64,000 nucleotides of DNA from Clostridium jeddahitimonense (GTDB lineage Bacteria > Bacillota > Clostridia > Clostridiales > Clostridiaceae), in contig LM994670.1 of the NCBI GenBank assembly GCA_000753455.2, positions 2,503,078-2,567,077 on the forward strand, in the 5' to 3' direction. The notes under the pieces were generated by a model. That model saw only the letters and a program-made list of their open reading frames with translations. It did no database searches and was not told the DNA's origin. The first letter of the stretch is position 1. The number at the start of each line of letters is the position of its first letter. Below, one piece after another: positions 51,998-60,887 of the stretch. Position numbers and translations under genes: made by a program.

Positions 51998-52780
51998 CTA
52001 TCTACTAAGTTCTAATTTTAAAGGTATAAAAAATGTTTCTTCTTTTACATCACTTATAAATCCACCAATATTATATACGTCATTAAGTAACTTCATATTT
52101 ATTACTTCTTCTGCTTTTCCTGAATTAATAACTCTACCCTCTTTCATCACTATTACATTATCGCTATATTTAATCGCTTGATTTATATCATGCAAGACCA
52201 TAACAACTGTTAATTCTTCATATTTATTTAATTCCCTAACTAATTCAAGAATCTCTATCTGATGATAAATATCTAAATAAGTAGTAGGCTCATCTAAAAA
52301 TAATATTTTACTTTTTTGAGCTAACGCCATAGCTATAAAAGCTCTTTGTCTTTCACCACCGGACATACTCATAACAGTTTTATTTTTAAAGTTTTCAAGG
52401 CCTGTTTTTTTAATAGCCCATTCTATTATTTCTTTATCATTATCGTTATTACCTTGGAAATACCTCTTATGTGGAATTCTTCCGTATGAAACTAGTTCCT
52501 GTACTGTTATATCGCTTGGTACATTATTTTGCTGATGAACTGTAGCTATTTCTTTAGCAATATATTTATGACTTAATGTCTTAAGATATTTTTCATTCAT
52601 TATAATATCGCCTTTTTTAGGTTTATTTAGCCCCGCAAATATGCTAAGTAACGTTGATTTACCGCTTCCGTTAGGTCCTAATATAGTGGTTATCTTACCT
52701 TTTTCAATTTCAACATTTAAATTGTTTATAAATCTTTTATCTTTTTCATAAGAGAACTCTAAGTTCTTTGCTTTTATCAT
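51998..52780 (-). CDS. Iron/heme ABC importer ATPase
   Basis: The 260-residue FepC/HmuV-like ATPase has Walker A GPNGSGKST, the ABC signature MSGGERQRAFIAMALAQ, Walker B ILFLDEPTTYLD and the switch His in VVMVLHDINQA. It energises the FecCD-type permease encoded immediately upstream, whose stop codon overlaps its start. Last gene of the five-gene operon with NEAT proteins, so heme is the likely cargo. Confidence 0.92.
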   Translation of the reverse strand: MIKAKNLEFSYEKDKRFINNLNVEIEKGKITTILGPNGSGKSTLLSIFAGLNKPKKGDIIMNEKYLKTLSHKYIAKEIATVHQQNNVPSDITVQELVSYGRIPHKRYFQGNNDNDKEIIEWAIKKTGLENFKNKTVMSMSGGERQRAFIAMALAQKSKILFLDEPTTYLDIYHQIEILELVRELNKYEELTVVMVLHDINQAIKYSDNVIVMKEGRVINSGKAEEVINMKLLNDVYNIGGFISDVKEETFFIPLKLELSR

Positions 52781-53772
52781 TACTTTAAGTCACTCCTTCT
52801 TAAAAGATATAGGAAAAATGGCGCCCCAAAAACACATGTTACTACTCCAACTGGTATTTCATTTGGCCTCATAGCCATTCTTCCAACTGTATCTGCAAAT
52901 AATACTAAAAGCGCTCCAACTACTCCACTACAAGGAATTAAATATTTATGGTCTGAACCTACTACTATTCTACATATATGAGGTACAACTAATCCCACAA
53001 AAGATACTACTCCAGCTATAGCAGTTGAAATACTTGCTAAAAATACTGCAACTGCTGTAACTATAATCATATAAACATCTGAATTAAACCCTAAGCTTTT
53101 AGCATTTTTGCTTCCTAGAGCTAATATATTACATACCTTACTTAATGCTAAAGCTGATATTATTCCTATGACAGAATAAATAAGTATAATATGAACATTA
53201 CTCCAATTAACAGTTGCTAAGCTCCCCATCATCCATTTTTGAATATTACTTGCACCTAAACCTGCACTTACTGTAATCATAGATGAAAATCCACCTAATA
53301 AAGCATTACAAGCTGCTCCAGCAAGTACTATTCTTATAGGTGATAACCCTTTCTTATACGCCATAAAATAGACCACTGAACAAGCTACTAATCCACCTAA
53401 GAAACCAAAAATAGGTCTAATTGTGGTAACATTAGGAATAAACACCATAAAGAAAACTGTGATTGCACAAGCACCTGAAGATATACCTGTTATATAAGGA
53501 TCTGCTAGTGGATTTCTTATTACTGATTGTAATAAAACCCCTGATACTGCTAAATTAGCTCCAACTAAAACAGCTATAATAACTCTTGGCATTCTTAAAT
53601 CTTTAATAATACCTATATTCCCCTCTGTTTGTCCTGAAAATAGTCCAGTTATAAGTTCTCCAAAAGTAATATTAATACTACCTACTTTTAATGATATTAA
53701 TATGGTTGCTATTAACACTAAAAATATTGCTCCTATAAATACTATTTTAAATTTTTTATCTGAAACTTTCAT
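52780..53772 (-). CDS. Iron/heme ABC importer permease (FecCD family)
   Basis: The 330-residue permease has about ten transmembrane helices. FecCD/BtuC signatures include LRMPRVIIAVLVGANLAVSG, QSVIRNPLADPYITGISSGA and SFVGLVVPHICRIVVGSDHK. It forms the homodimeric channel for a type II importer. It starts two bases after the lipoprotein gene and overlaps the ATPase start, so the three components are tightly coupled. Confidence 0.94.
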   Translation of the reverse strand: MKVSDKKFKIVFIGAIFLVLIATILISLKVGSINITFGELITGLFSGQTEGNIGIIKDLRMPRVIIAVLVGANLAVSGVLLQSVIRNPLADPYITGISSGACAITVFFMVFIPNVTTIRPIFGFLGGLVACSVVYFMAYKKGLSPIRIVLAGAACNALLGGFSSMITVSAGLGASNIQKWMMGSLATVNWSNVHIILIYSVIGIISALALSKVCNILALGSKNAKSLGFNSDVYMIIVTAVAVFLASISTAIAGVVSFVGLVVPHICRIVVGSDHKYLIPCSGVVGALLVLFADTVGRMAMRPNEIPVGVVTCVFGAPFFLYLLRRSDLK

Positions 53773-53774
53773 AT

Positions 53775-54662
53775 TTATTCTCCATAGTTGTGTACTATAT
53801 CACTTAACATATCTAATCCTTCAATTACTTTTAAATTTGCACTCATTCCAAAATATGTATTGTCTAGATACACAACTTTCCCTTCTTTAACAGCATTAAT
53901 TCTTTGCCAAGCCGAATCAGTAGCCATTTCTTTCTCTAAGGCAGCCTTTGTTTCATCTGGAAGAGTATGCACCATAACTAAAATCTTATCTGGATTAAGC
54001 ATCGCTAAATCTTCCTTATTATAAGTAACAAATGATGTACTATCATCTTCAATTATATTTTTCCCACCAACTAATTCCAATAAGTTCCCAATATATGATT
54101 TTGATGTTGCTATCATAGTTGATCCAGGCGCTGCAAATAATATTAAAATTTCCTTCCCTTCTAAACCTTTAGCTTTATCACTTACTTCTTTTTCTTTATT
54201 TTCTATTTCACTTAATAATGAAGTTGCTTCCTCAGTTTTATTAAATCTTTCTCCCAAAGTAGTTACTGCTTCCTTTAATCCTTCTAAACTTTCTAACGAA
54301 ACAAACTCACTTGGAATATTGTTTTGTGTAAATAACTCTATATAATCAGCTCCTAAAGTATCTACTGATACTACTACTGTTGGATTTAACGATTTTATTA
54401 TCTCTAAATCTGGATTCATTGGAGCTCCAACCTCTGTTGCACCTTCTGTACTTTTAGGTAATTCATATGATGTTTTTGGAACTCCTGATACCTTTACTCC
54501 TAAGGCATCTAAAATTTCTGTAACTGCAACAGAAGTTGCAACTACTACTTCTTCACCATTACTTTCTAATAAAACATTTGAATTTTCTTTTTTTCCACAA
54601 CTAACTAGTGAAAATATCATTATCCCACTAATAATTAAAGACATAATATTTTTATATTTCAT
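53775..54662 (-). CDS. Heme/iron-binding lipoprotein of ABC importer
   Basis: The 295-residue lipoprotein has a signal peptide ending IFSLVSC. A cluster A (helical-backbone) binding protein follows, with VVATSVAVTEILDALGVKVS, NPDLEIIKSLNPTVVVS and the C-terminal TYFGMSANLKVIEGLD. Proteins of this type include IsdE, which accepts heme from NEAT proteins. A Met in FGMSANLK could serve as heme ligand by analogy with IsdE Met/His, but this is inference. It lies 35 bp downstream of the membrane NEAT gene. Confidence 0.9.
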   Translation of the reverse strand: MKYKNIMSLIISGIMIFSLVSCGKKENSNVLLESNGEEVVVATSVAVTEILDALGVKVSGVPKTSYELPKSTEGATEVGAPMNPDLEIIKSLNPTVVVSVDTLGADYIELFTQNNIPSEFVSLESLEGLKEAVTTLGERFNKTEEATSLLSEIENKEKEVSDKAKGLEGKEILILFAAPGSTMIATSKSYIGNLLELVGGKNIIEDDSTSFVTYNKEDLAMLNPDKILVMVHTLPDETKAALEKEMATDSAWQRINAVKEGKVVYLDNTYFGMSANLKVIEGLDMLSDIVHNYGE

Positions 54663-54697
54663 AATTAATAACCTTCCTAAATTACCTAAATAACTTA

Positions 54698-55360
54698 TTA
54701 TCTTTTCTTAAATTTTATAAGTATTACTATTCCACCTATTAAAACAACAAGTATAGCTATAGCGACTCCTAAAGTAGCTATTATCTTACCTGTACTGACA
54801 GTTGTTGCTCCTGAAACAGCTTCTACCTCTCCACTTTCTGCCCCTATAAATTCAGAAGAATCTAGTGAATTTTCCTCTTCAATAACCTCTTCCTCTATAG
54901 GCTCCACTAAAGTTAAAGTATCCATCTTAGGAATAACCTTAAACTCTACATCTCTTTCCATAGGCGCTACATAAATAATAGCATCCATATCTGCATCCAC
55001 TTTATCAACCTCAACTTTAAGACTTACTATTCCCTCTTCATTATTATCTTCAATAACTTCTACTGGAACTTCTTCACCATTAATCTTTATTCTATAGTTT
55101 TCCATATACTCACTTCCTGAAAAACTAATAGTATAAACTGTGCTATCTCTTCTAACTTCAACAGACATTATTGGTACTAAATAGCTTCTAGACATTGCCA
55201 TACCTGTTTCCGACTCATGATAGACATCATTTTCTAATTCATATATACCACTTGCAATATCATTTTCTGTTGCAAATGTAGTTTTATTTCCTAATGTAAA
55301 AAACACTCCTAAAGCCATTACAGCTACTAATATATTTTTAAATTTATCTAATATTTTCAT
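54698..55360 (-). CDS. Membrane-anchored NEAT-domain protein
   Basis: The 220-residue protein has a signal peptide (ILVAVMALGVFFTLG), one NEAT-like domain (about 35-150), an acidic stalk and a C-terminal membrane helix (IIATLGVAIAILVVLIGGIV) with a basic end. The lip motif ETGMAMSRSYL matches the SMA-type distal loop of NEAT domains. The usual heme-ligating Tyr-x-x-x-Tyr is absent; the equivalent strand reads VAPMERDVEFKV. It probably passes heme from the wall protein to the lipoprotein, like IsdC, but is held by a membrane helix with no sorting motif. Confidence 0.82.
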   Translation of the reverse strand: MKILDKFKNILVAVMALGVFFTLGNKTTFATENDIASGIYELENDVYHESETGMAMSRSYLVPIMSVEVRRDSTVYTISFSGSEYMENYRIKINGEEVPVEVIEDNNEEGIVSLKVEVDKVDADMDAIIYVAPMERDVEFKVIPKMDTLTLVEPIEEEVIEEENSLDSSEFIGAESGEVEAVSGATTVSTGKIIATLGVAIAILVVLIGGIVILIKFKKR

Positions 55361-55384
55361 AATCTTTCTCCTTAATAATTAATG

Positions 55385-55421
55385 GGAGGTAAATAAATAG
55401 CTCACTATTTTCTTTACCTCC
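55385..55421 (-). other. Intercistronic hairpin in the heme operon
   Basis: On the minus strand GGAGGTAAA and TTTACCTCC pair, with an inner AAATAG/CTATTT helix. It lies just after the surface-protein stop codon and has no poly-T tail. It may stabilise the upstream mRNA or allow partial read-through, giving more surface protein than transporter. Confidence 0.55.
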
Positions 55422-55435
55422 ACCATTTTAATCTC

Positions 55436-57502
55436 TTACTTTCTTTTTCTAATTAAAACTGCACCTGCCGAAGTTAAAATCAATCCTAGTCCTGCTACTG
55501 CTGCAGAGCTTGTCGCAGCCCCTGTATTTGGTAATGTTTCTACTGTATACTCTTTAATAAATGTTAATGTATCAACTAATAATTCTACCCCGAACTCAAC
55601 CTCTCTTGACATTGGAACTATATACACTTTAACCTTAATATCATCTGTTAAGCTGGAAACAGCAAATCTTATATTAGTTTCATCTCCATTTGTAGTTCTT
55701 GTTACTGTTACTGCACTACCATTTACATATATCACATGATTTTGCATAAAATCTGATCCAGCAAATGTTAATGTAACATAATATTGACCTTCTATTTCTT
55801 CAACCTTTGAAGTAGCATTTAAATATTTTCTTGCCATGGCTACTCCTGTTTCACTTGTATGAGTAACATTATTTTGAATGGAATATAATTTTCCAACAGT
55901 TATTTGTGGTTCTTCTTCCTTTTTTGTATCTTCTGATGTTCCTGAAGTTTGTCCACCTTGTGTATCTCCTTCAGTTGTACCACCTGTTGTATCATCAGTA
56001 GTTCCATCTGTTATTCCTTCATCATCATTGTCCACTTCTACTAATGTTTCTTGTAATACTTTAAGTCCAAAAGAAATTCTCATTCCACTCATAGCACTAA
56101 TTTTAGCTGATATTTCTATTGAATCATCTAAGCTTCCTAATTCAAAACTTAAACCACTTGAAGCTGTTCTTATATATTTACTTTCAACTTCTTTACCATT
56201 TACATACACTATGATATCATTCATCTGCGCTAACCCAAAGTCAGTAAATGTTATAATTGCACGGTATTTTTCACCTATCTTTTCTATTTTCATATCTTCA
56301 GATAAAGCCTGTCTAGCCATTGCCTTACCAGCTTCACTAGTAGAAGTTATTTCATTTTTGGCTGTATAAGTTTTATCTGTTTGAGCTTCTCCATCATAGT
56401 CTGAATCTGTGCCTCCTGAAGGTTTTTGTGTTGCTCCTGTACTTCCATCAACATCTCCGCTACCTGTATTTCCAGAATTATCATTATCAGGTGTTTCTGG
56501 TTTCACAATAGGATTGTCTATATCACCATCTTCAACCTTTATTAATTCTCCATTGTGTAATATCTCCATATCTACTGTGTGTAATCCACCTGGAGCAATA
56601 AACTCTGGTATAAATTCATTATAATAAGTTAGGTTAACAGTGATTCTTGAATATAATAAATCTATTGATCCAATATCAAAGCTTATACTTTTTTCATCAT
56701 TTGTATTAACCTCTACTTCTTCGCCATTTATAGTAATGTAATTTATTTTTCTTACTGTATCAGTTTCTAACTCTAAATCAGTATACTTTAAAGTTACAGT
56801 TATTTTGTCATCTTTTACTGTTACAATAGAATTTGTATCTATGTAATCCCTAATTCCACTGTTATCAGTAGTTCCTACCTTAAATGTATCATTTGTTATC
56901 TTGTAAGTTCCATTCGCTAAAACTTGTGGAGTCTCTGGTTTTACACTATCATTCTCTTCAATCTTTACTAATTCTCCACTATGCACTATTTCCATGTCTA
57001 CTGTGTGTAATCCCCCTGGAGCAATAAACTCTGGTATAAATTCATTATAATAAGTTAGATTAACAGTAATTCTTGAATTTAATACATCTATTGATTCAAT
57101 TTCAAAGCTTATACCTTCTTCATCATTTCTCTTAATAGCTATTTCTTTATCATTTATAGTAATACAATTTATTGTTCTTACTGTATTAGTTTCTAACTCT
57201 AAATCAGTATATTTTAAAGTTACAGTTATTTTTCCGTCTTCTACTGTTACAATAGATGTTGTATCTATATAGTCTCTAATCCCGCTGTTATCAGTAGTTC
57301 CTACCTTAAATGCATCATTTGTTATTTCATAAGTTCCATTAGCTAAAACTTCTGGTGTTACTTCTGGAACACTAGTTGATGCTTTCGATACACCATCTAT
57401 ATTATTTATAGTAGAAGCCTTAACAACTACTCCTGGAGACCCTAAAACTGTTGTTGACACCATTATTACTGCTAAAAGTCCAGTTATTTTTTTTCTTAAC
57501 AT
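55436..57502 (-). CDS. Sortase-anchored surface protein with four NEAT-like domains
   Basis: The 688-residue surface protein has a signal peptide (about 1-29), two near-identical domains (about 51-192 and 193-334), a Gly/Ser/Thr linker, and two further NEAT-like domains (about 380-490 and 535-650). The C-terminal sorting signal is LPNTG, then a hydrophobic helix and RKRK. The last two domains have the AMARQAL/AMARKYL lip motif, but none of the four shows the canonical Tyr-x-x-x-Tyr heme motif. It is the first gene of the operon and likely captures heme or hemoprotein outside the wall. No sortase gene lies in the window. Confidence 0.87.
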   Translation of the reverse strand: MLRKKITGLLAVIMVSTTVLGSPGVVVKASTINNIDGVSKASTSVPEVTPEVLANGTYEITNDAFKVGTTDNSGIRDYIDTTSIVTVEDGKITVTLKYTDLELETNTVRTINCITINDKEIAIKRNDEEGISFEIESIDVLNSRITVNLTYYNEFIPEFIAPGGLHTVDMEIVHSGELVKIEENDSVKPETPQVLANGTYKITNDTFKVGTTDNSGIRDYIDTNSIVTVKDDKITVTLKYTDLELETDTVRKINYITINGEEVEVNTNDEKSISFDIGSIDLLYSRITVNLTYYNEFIPEFIAPGGLHTVDMEILHNGELIKVEDGDIDNPIVKPETPDNDNSGNTGSGDVDGSTGATQKPSGGTDSDYDGEAQTDKTYTAKNEITSTSEAGKAMARQALSEDMKIEKIGEKYRAIITFTDFGLAQMNDIIVYVNGKEVESKYIRTASSGLSFELGSLDDSIEISAKISAMSGMRISFGLKVLQETLVEVDNDDEGITDGTTDDTTGGTTEGDTQGGQTSGTSEDTKKEEEPQITVGKLYSIQNNVTHTSETGVAMARKYLNATSKVEEIEGQYYVTLTFAGSDFMQNHVIYVNGSAVTVTRTTNGDETNIRFAVSSLTDDIKVKVYIVPMSREVEFGVELLVDTLTFIKEYTVETLPNTGAATSSAAVAGLGLILTSAGAVLIRKRK
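56501..57352 (-). repeat. Tandem 426-bp duplication within the surface-protein gene
   Basis: Codons 51-192 and 193-334 encode nearly the same 142-residue module, from E/QVLANGTY to VKPETP. Blocks such as GGAGCAATAAACTCTGGTAT occur in both copies with few nucleotide changes. The in-frame copies are contiguous, consistent with a recent internal duplication or gene conversion. Confidence 0.85.
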
Positions 57503-57564
57503 TGTATATTCCCCCTAAAATTTATTTATACTATTTGACATTTTGCTAATTCTATTTCATAATT

Positions 57565-57583
57565 GATACTGATTATCACTTCC
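57565..57583. promoter_or_regulatory. Fur-like operator
   Basis: GATACTGATTATCACTTCC matches 15 of 19 positions of the Fur box GATAATGATTATCATTATC. It lies in the divergent region between the heme operon and the AraC-type gene, so iron could control both. Confidence 0.65.
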
Positions 57584-57689
57584 ATTTAATAATAACATAC
57601 TATTTTTAGAGAATTTTTAACTATATTTATATTTTTTAAAACTATATTTAGTTAATAAATAAAAGTATCATTTTATTCGGAGGACAACT

Positions 57690-58427
57690 ATGCTTATACC
57701 TATTACAAATCCATTATCGGATTTTTTTACTATTTTTAAAGTTCCTACTTTAATGTTAAATAATAATTTTGAAATTTTATATTCTTGTAATCAAAATATA
57801 AAATCTAATAACAAGAAATATATCTCTTTAGCTATAGAACATTTAAACAATTACGAATTTGCTCCAGGAAATATAACTATAAATATTGATGATAAAATTC
57901 AATTCACATCAATTCAGTTTTATCATTACTCAAATACTCCTACTCATATACTTATAGGTCCTTACATACTTGGTAATATTAATGATAATAACAGTTTAGT
58001 TCCTTTAATAAGTGAAGATAACCTATCTACCTTAATACAGATGTATAATTTCATTATAAGCAGTAAGCAATGTACTAAATCTACTAATGAAATAACAATT
58101 AAATCCCCTTGCGTATCTAGGGCTCTTGAATATATTGAAAATAACTATACAAATGAAATATCCATAAATGAGCTTTGTTCAGAACTTAACATTAATAAAT
58201 GCTATTTTTGTAGTATTTTTAAAAAGGAAGTTGGTACAACATTTATTAACTATTTAAATGAATATAAAGTAGAAAAAAGCAAAGACTTACTAAAAAACTC
58301 TAATTTATCCCTGCTTGATATTGCCATTTCTGTTGGTTTTAATAATCAAAGCTATTACAGTAAAGTATTTAAAAAGATTACTTCAAAAACTCCTATTGAG
58401 TTTAGAAATGAATTGTTAAACTCTTGA
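57690..58427 (+). CDS. AraC-family regulator divergent from heme operon
   Basis: The 245-residue regulator has an N-terminal sensor of about 140 residues, PAS/PocR-like in length (PTLMLNNNFEILYSCNQNIK). The C-terminal AraC double helix-turn-helix is ISINELCSELNINKCYFCSI and LSLLDIAISVGFNNQSYYSK, with the conserved KKITSKTPIEFR end. The sensor contains several Cys residues. It is transcribed away from the heme operon with a Fur-like box between them, so it may activate heme uptake in response to heme or iron. ATG follows CGGAGG. Confidence 0.85.
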   Translation: MLIPITNPLSDFFTIFKVPTLMLNNNFEILYSCNQNIKSNNKKYISLAIEHLNNYEFAPGNITINIDDKIQFTSIQFYHYSNTPTHILIGPYILGNINDNNSLVPLISEDNLSTLIQMYNFIISSKQCTKSTNEITIKSPCVSRALEYIENNYTNEISINELCSELNINKCYFCSIFKKEVGTTFINYLNEYKVEKSKDLLKNSNLSLLDIAISVGFNNQSYYSKVFKKITSKTPIEFRNELLNS

Positions 58428-58465
58428 ATATTAATCTAATAAACTTAACTATTCATTGTATTAAT

Positions 58466-58502
58466 AAAAAAGCCCCACTAAATATATAATCTAGTGGGGG
58501 TT
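58466..58502. terminator. Terminator of gshF, possibly bidirectional
   Basis: AGCCCCACTA and TAGTGGGGG form a GC-rich stem. On the minus strand CTTTTTTATT follows, serving gshF. It also lies 38 bases after the convergent AraC gene. Confidence 0.85.
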
Positions 58503-58565
58503 AAATTCTCTATCTTACTTTGTTTAATAAATTTAATTATTATCTATATGTTTCAAAATAAATAG

Positions 58566-60887
58566 TTATCTATGTTTATCATCTAAGTCAATAAGACCTA
58601 ATAATTTAAGTATCTCAACTGCAATATTTCTCTCTTCACCTTTATATGGATAAGAGTGAATATGTATTGCTGGATTAAAGTTTAATTCTATTATTGCATA
58701 TGATGAATCTTCATCCTTATAATCATCTATCATCATATCAACGCCACATATTTTAGCCTTTACTGCCTTAGTAGCTTTTACTGCTATATCTTTAAACTTT
58801 TGAGGAATATTATCAGTATAATCTATACTATCTCCCCCTGTACTTATATTAGAATTTTCTCTTAAATAAACTATCTCATCAACTCTTGGAATATAGTTAA
58901 AATCTATGCCTCTTTGCTTTAAGAAAAGCTCTGCATTTTTATCTAATATAATCTTTTCTAAAGGAGTTTTATATCCCTTTCCTCTAAGAGGGTCTTCATT
59001 TTTAATCTCAACTAGTTCAGATATAGTCTTTATACCATCTCCTACTACATTGGCTGGAACTCTGTGTAATATTCCAAGCACCTTATCTCCTACTACTAAA
59101 AATCTATACTCTTTACCTTTTATGAACTCTTCAATTAAAACAGTTTTATCATTTTCAAAAGCTATTTCAAAAGCTTTTATCATATCGTCTTTACTTGCAC
59201 CTTCTGTAAATATCGCTACCCCAATACCAAAGTTTGTTGACTTTGGCTTAATAACTATTGGTTTTCCTATGAATTTAGAGCTCTTACTAATTGCTTCTTC
59301 TAGCGAACTATACTCTTCACCTTTTGGTACTTTTATATTATTGTCTTCTAAAACTTTTTTAGTAACTACTTTATTTTCCATAATTAAAATAGTTACATAA
59401 TTATCTTTTGAAGTTTTGGTAGCTTGAACTACATATTCTTTTTTATCACATTTTTTTAAGGATATAAAGTTTTCACTTCTATCTAAAACTTCAACTTTTA
59501 TTCCTCTCTTAATAGCTTCCTTCATTAATATTTGAGTTGATAACTCTAAATCTTCATATCCTTCAAGTTTGAATCTATTTTTATATGATATTTTCTTATA
59601 CTCTTTAGCTAAGTTTAAATTTGCATCTACAAATCCTTCCTCTTTAACTTTTTCAAGAATTCTATAAGCATAAGTCAGCTTAAAATCTTCTACTTTTTTC
59701 ATCATATTTAAAATAGTAGTATCAGGTATTAAATTTAACTCATCATTTATATTTTTAATATAAGTTAATATCTCTAAAGCCCATTCTTCCTTAGTTATAC
59801 CTTTTCCATCCTTCTTTAATGTAATATTACTTAATCCAAATTCAGCAATTAGTTTTTGATTTTCTAATGCTTCCTCTTGCCATGTTTCATAACTACTTTC
59901 TTCTTTTACTAATAAAAATATATTAAATAACTCTAGGAATTTTAAATCTTCTAATCCTATTCCACCTTTTTCAAATGGATTAACATCTAGACTTCTATAT
60001 TCTAGATACTTTATTCCGTCCTTTTTTAAAGATTCTAGGAAATTATCTATATCTGCAGCCTTTAATCTCACTTGACTATATAGTTCTTTATGACTTTCTA
60101 AAACTTTATCTTTAACAAAGGTATTCATACTATCAACATATTCATTAACAGAATCATAGTTAGGATAAAGATCTATATTATTTTTATATCCATACTGACT
60201 ATTTCTATAGGATAACGCACCATCATTATAATATGTATCTTCATTTAATTTATTTAAGCTTTCTACATATTCTTTTTCAAAACTATCATGAATAACATTT
60301 GATCCACATAAAAGATAAATTATTAACCATCTATATCTTAAATAATTTCTAACGAGCTTTAAATAAACATTATCTTTAAATTCCCTAAATGACTCTGACG
60401 TACCTATACTATTATGAAGCTCTACTAAAAACTCATCTTGGAAAGAAAAATTATAATGAATTCCTGATATTAATTGTCTCTTTCCACCATACTTTTTCAT
60501 TAATTGCTCTCTATATCTTCTTGCATTAATTCCAATAGGGCACTCACAGAATTCTGCAATAGGAATTTCTTTATCCTCTGGTAAAATACAAGGCATAGAT
60601 ATTGGCCATAAATATTCATCACCAATTTCTTGAGCTACAATATCATAAAGTACATTTGTAAACTTATAACATTCTTCTACTGTATTGAATGTTGGTGTAA
60701 TTACTTCTATTTGGCTTTCGGAAAAATCTGTTGTTATATATGTATTACATATCTTTTTTTCGAAAACCTTTGGGTGTGGAGTTAACGCTAGTTTTCCGTC
60801 CTTAGTTACTCTCAATCCTTCCCTCTCAATACCATAGCATCCTATTTCTTTATTATTTATCATTATATCTTTAATTTTATCTAACAT
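58566..60887 (-). CDS. gshF: Bifunctional glutamate-cysteine ligase/glutathione synthetase
   Basis: The 773-residue fusion makes glutathione in two steps. The N-terminal half (about 1-450) is the gamma-glutamylcysteine ligase (CYGIEREGLRVTKDGKLALT, DFSESQIEVITPTFNTVEEC, QLISGIHYNFSF, EYRSLDVNPFEKGGIGLEDL). The C-terminal half is an ATP-grasp domain (KPIVIKPKSTNFGIGVAIF, LIEEFIKGKEYRFLVVGDKV, IIELNFNPAIHIHSYPYKGE). Length matches GshF of other Firmicutes. It overlaps the MATE gene by 11 bp and ends an ArsR-led operon, suggesting glutathione supports metal(loid) defence. Confidence 0.95.
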   Translation of the reverse strand: MLDKIKDIMINNKEIGCYGIEREGLRVTKDGKLALTPHPKVFEKKICNTYITTDFSESQIEVITPTFNTVEECYKFTNVLYDIVAQEIGDEYLWPISMPCILPEDKEIPIAEFCECPIGINARRYREQLMKKYGGKRQLISGIHYNFSFQDEFLVELHNSIGTSESFREFKDNVYLKLVRNYLRYRWLIIYLLCGSNVIHDSFEKEYVESLNKLNEDTYYNDGALSYRNSQYGYKNNIDLYPNYDSVNEYVDSMNTFVKDKVLESHKELYSQVRLKAADIDNFLESLKKDGIKYLEYRSLDVNPFEKGGIGLEDLKFLELFNIFLLVKEESSYETWQEEALENQKLIAEFGLSNITLKKDGKGITKEEWALEILTYIKNINDELNLIPDTTILNMMKKVEDFKLTYAYRILEKVKEEGFVDANLNLAKEYKKISYKNRFKLEGYEDLELSTQILMKEAIKRGIKVEVLDRSENFISLKKCDKKEYVVQATKTSKDNYVTILIMENKVVTKKVLEDNNIKVPKGEEYSSLEEAISKSSKFIGKPIVIKPKSTNFGIGVAIFTEGASKDDMIKAFEIAFENDKTVLIEEFIKGKEYRFLVVGDKVLGILHRVPANVVGDGIKTISELVEIKNEDPLRGKGYKTPLEKIILDKNAELFLKQRGIDFNYIPRVDEIVYLRENSNISTGGDSIDYTDNIPQKFKDIAVKATKAVKAKICGVDMMIDDYKDEDSSYAIIELNFNPAIHIHSYPYKGEERNIAVEILKLLGLIDLDDKHR

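Noticed and set aside
55878..56369. Plus-strand frame of 163 codons
   Set aside because: Lies wholly inside the surface NEAT gene on the other strand; its Ser/Pro/Val-rich translation is the antisense of a repetitive Thr/Gly/Glu-rich region and has no ribosome site.
58906..59400. Plus-strand frame of 164 codons
   Set aside because: Antisense shadow of gshF, which has complete family motifs over the same bases.
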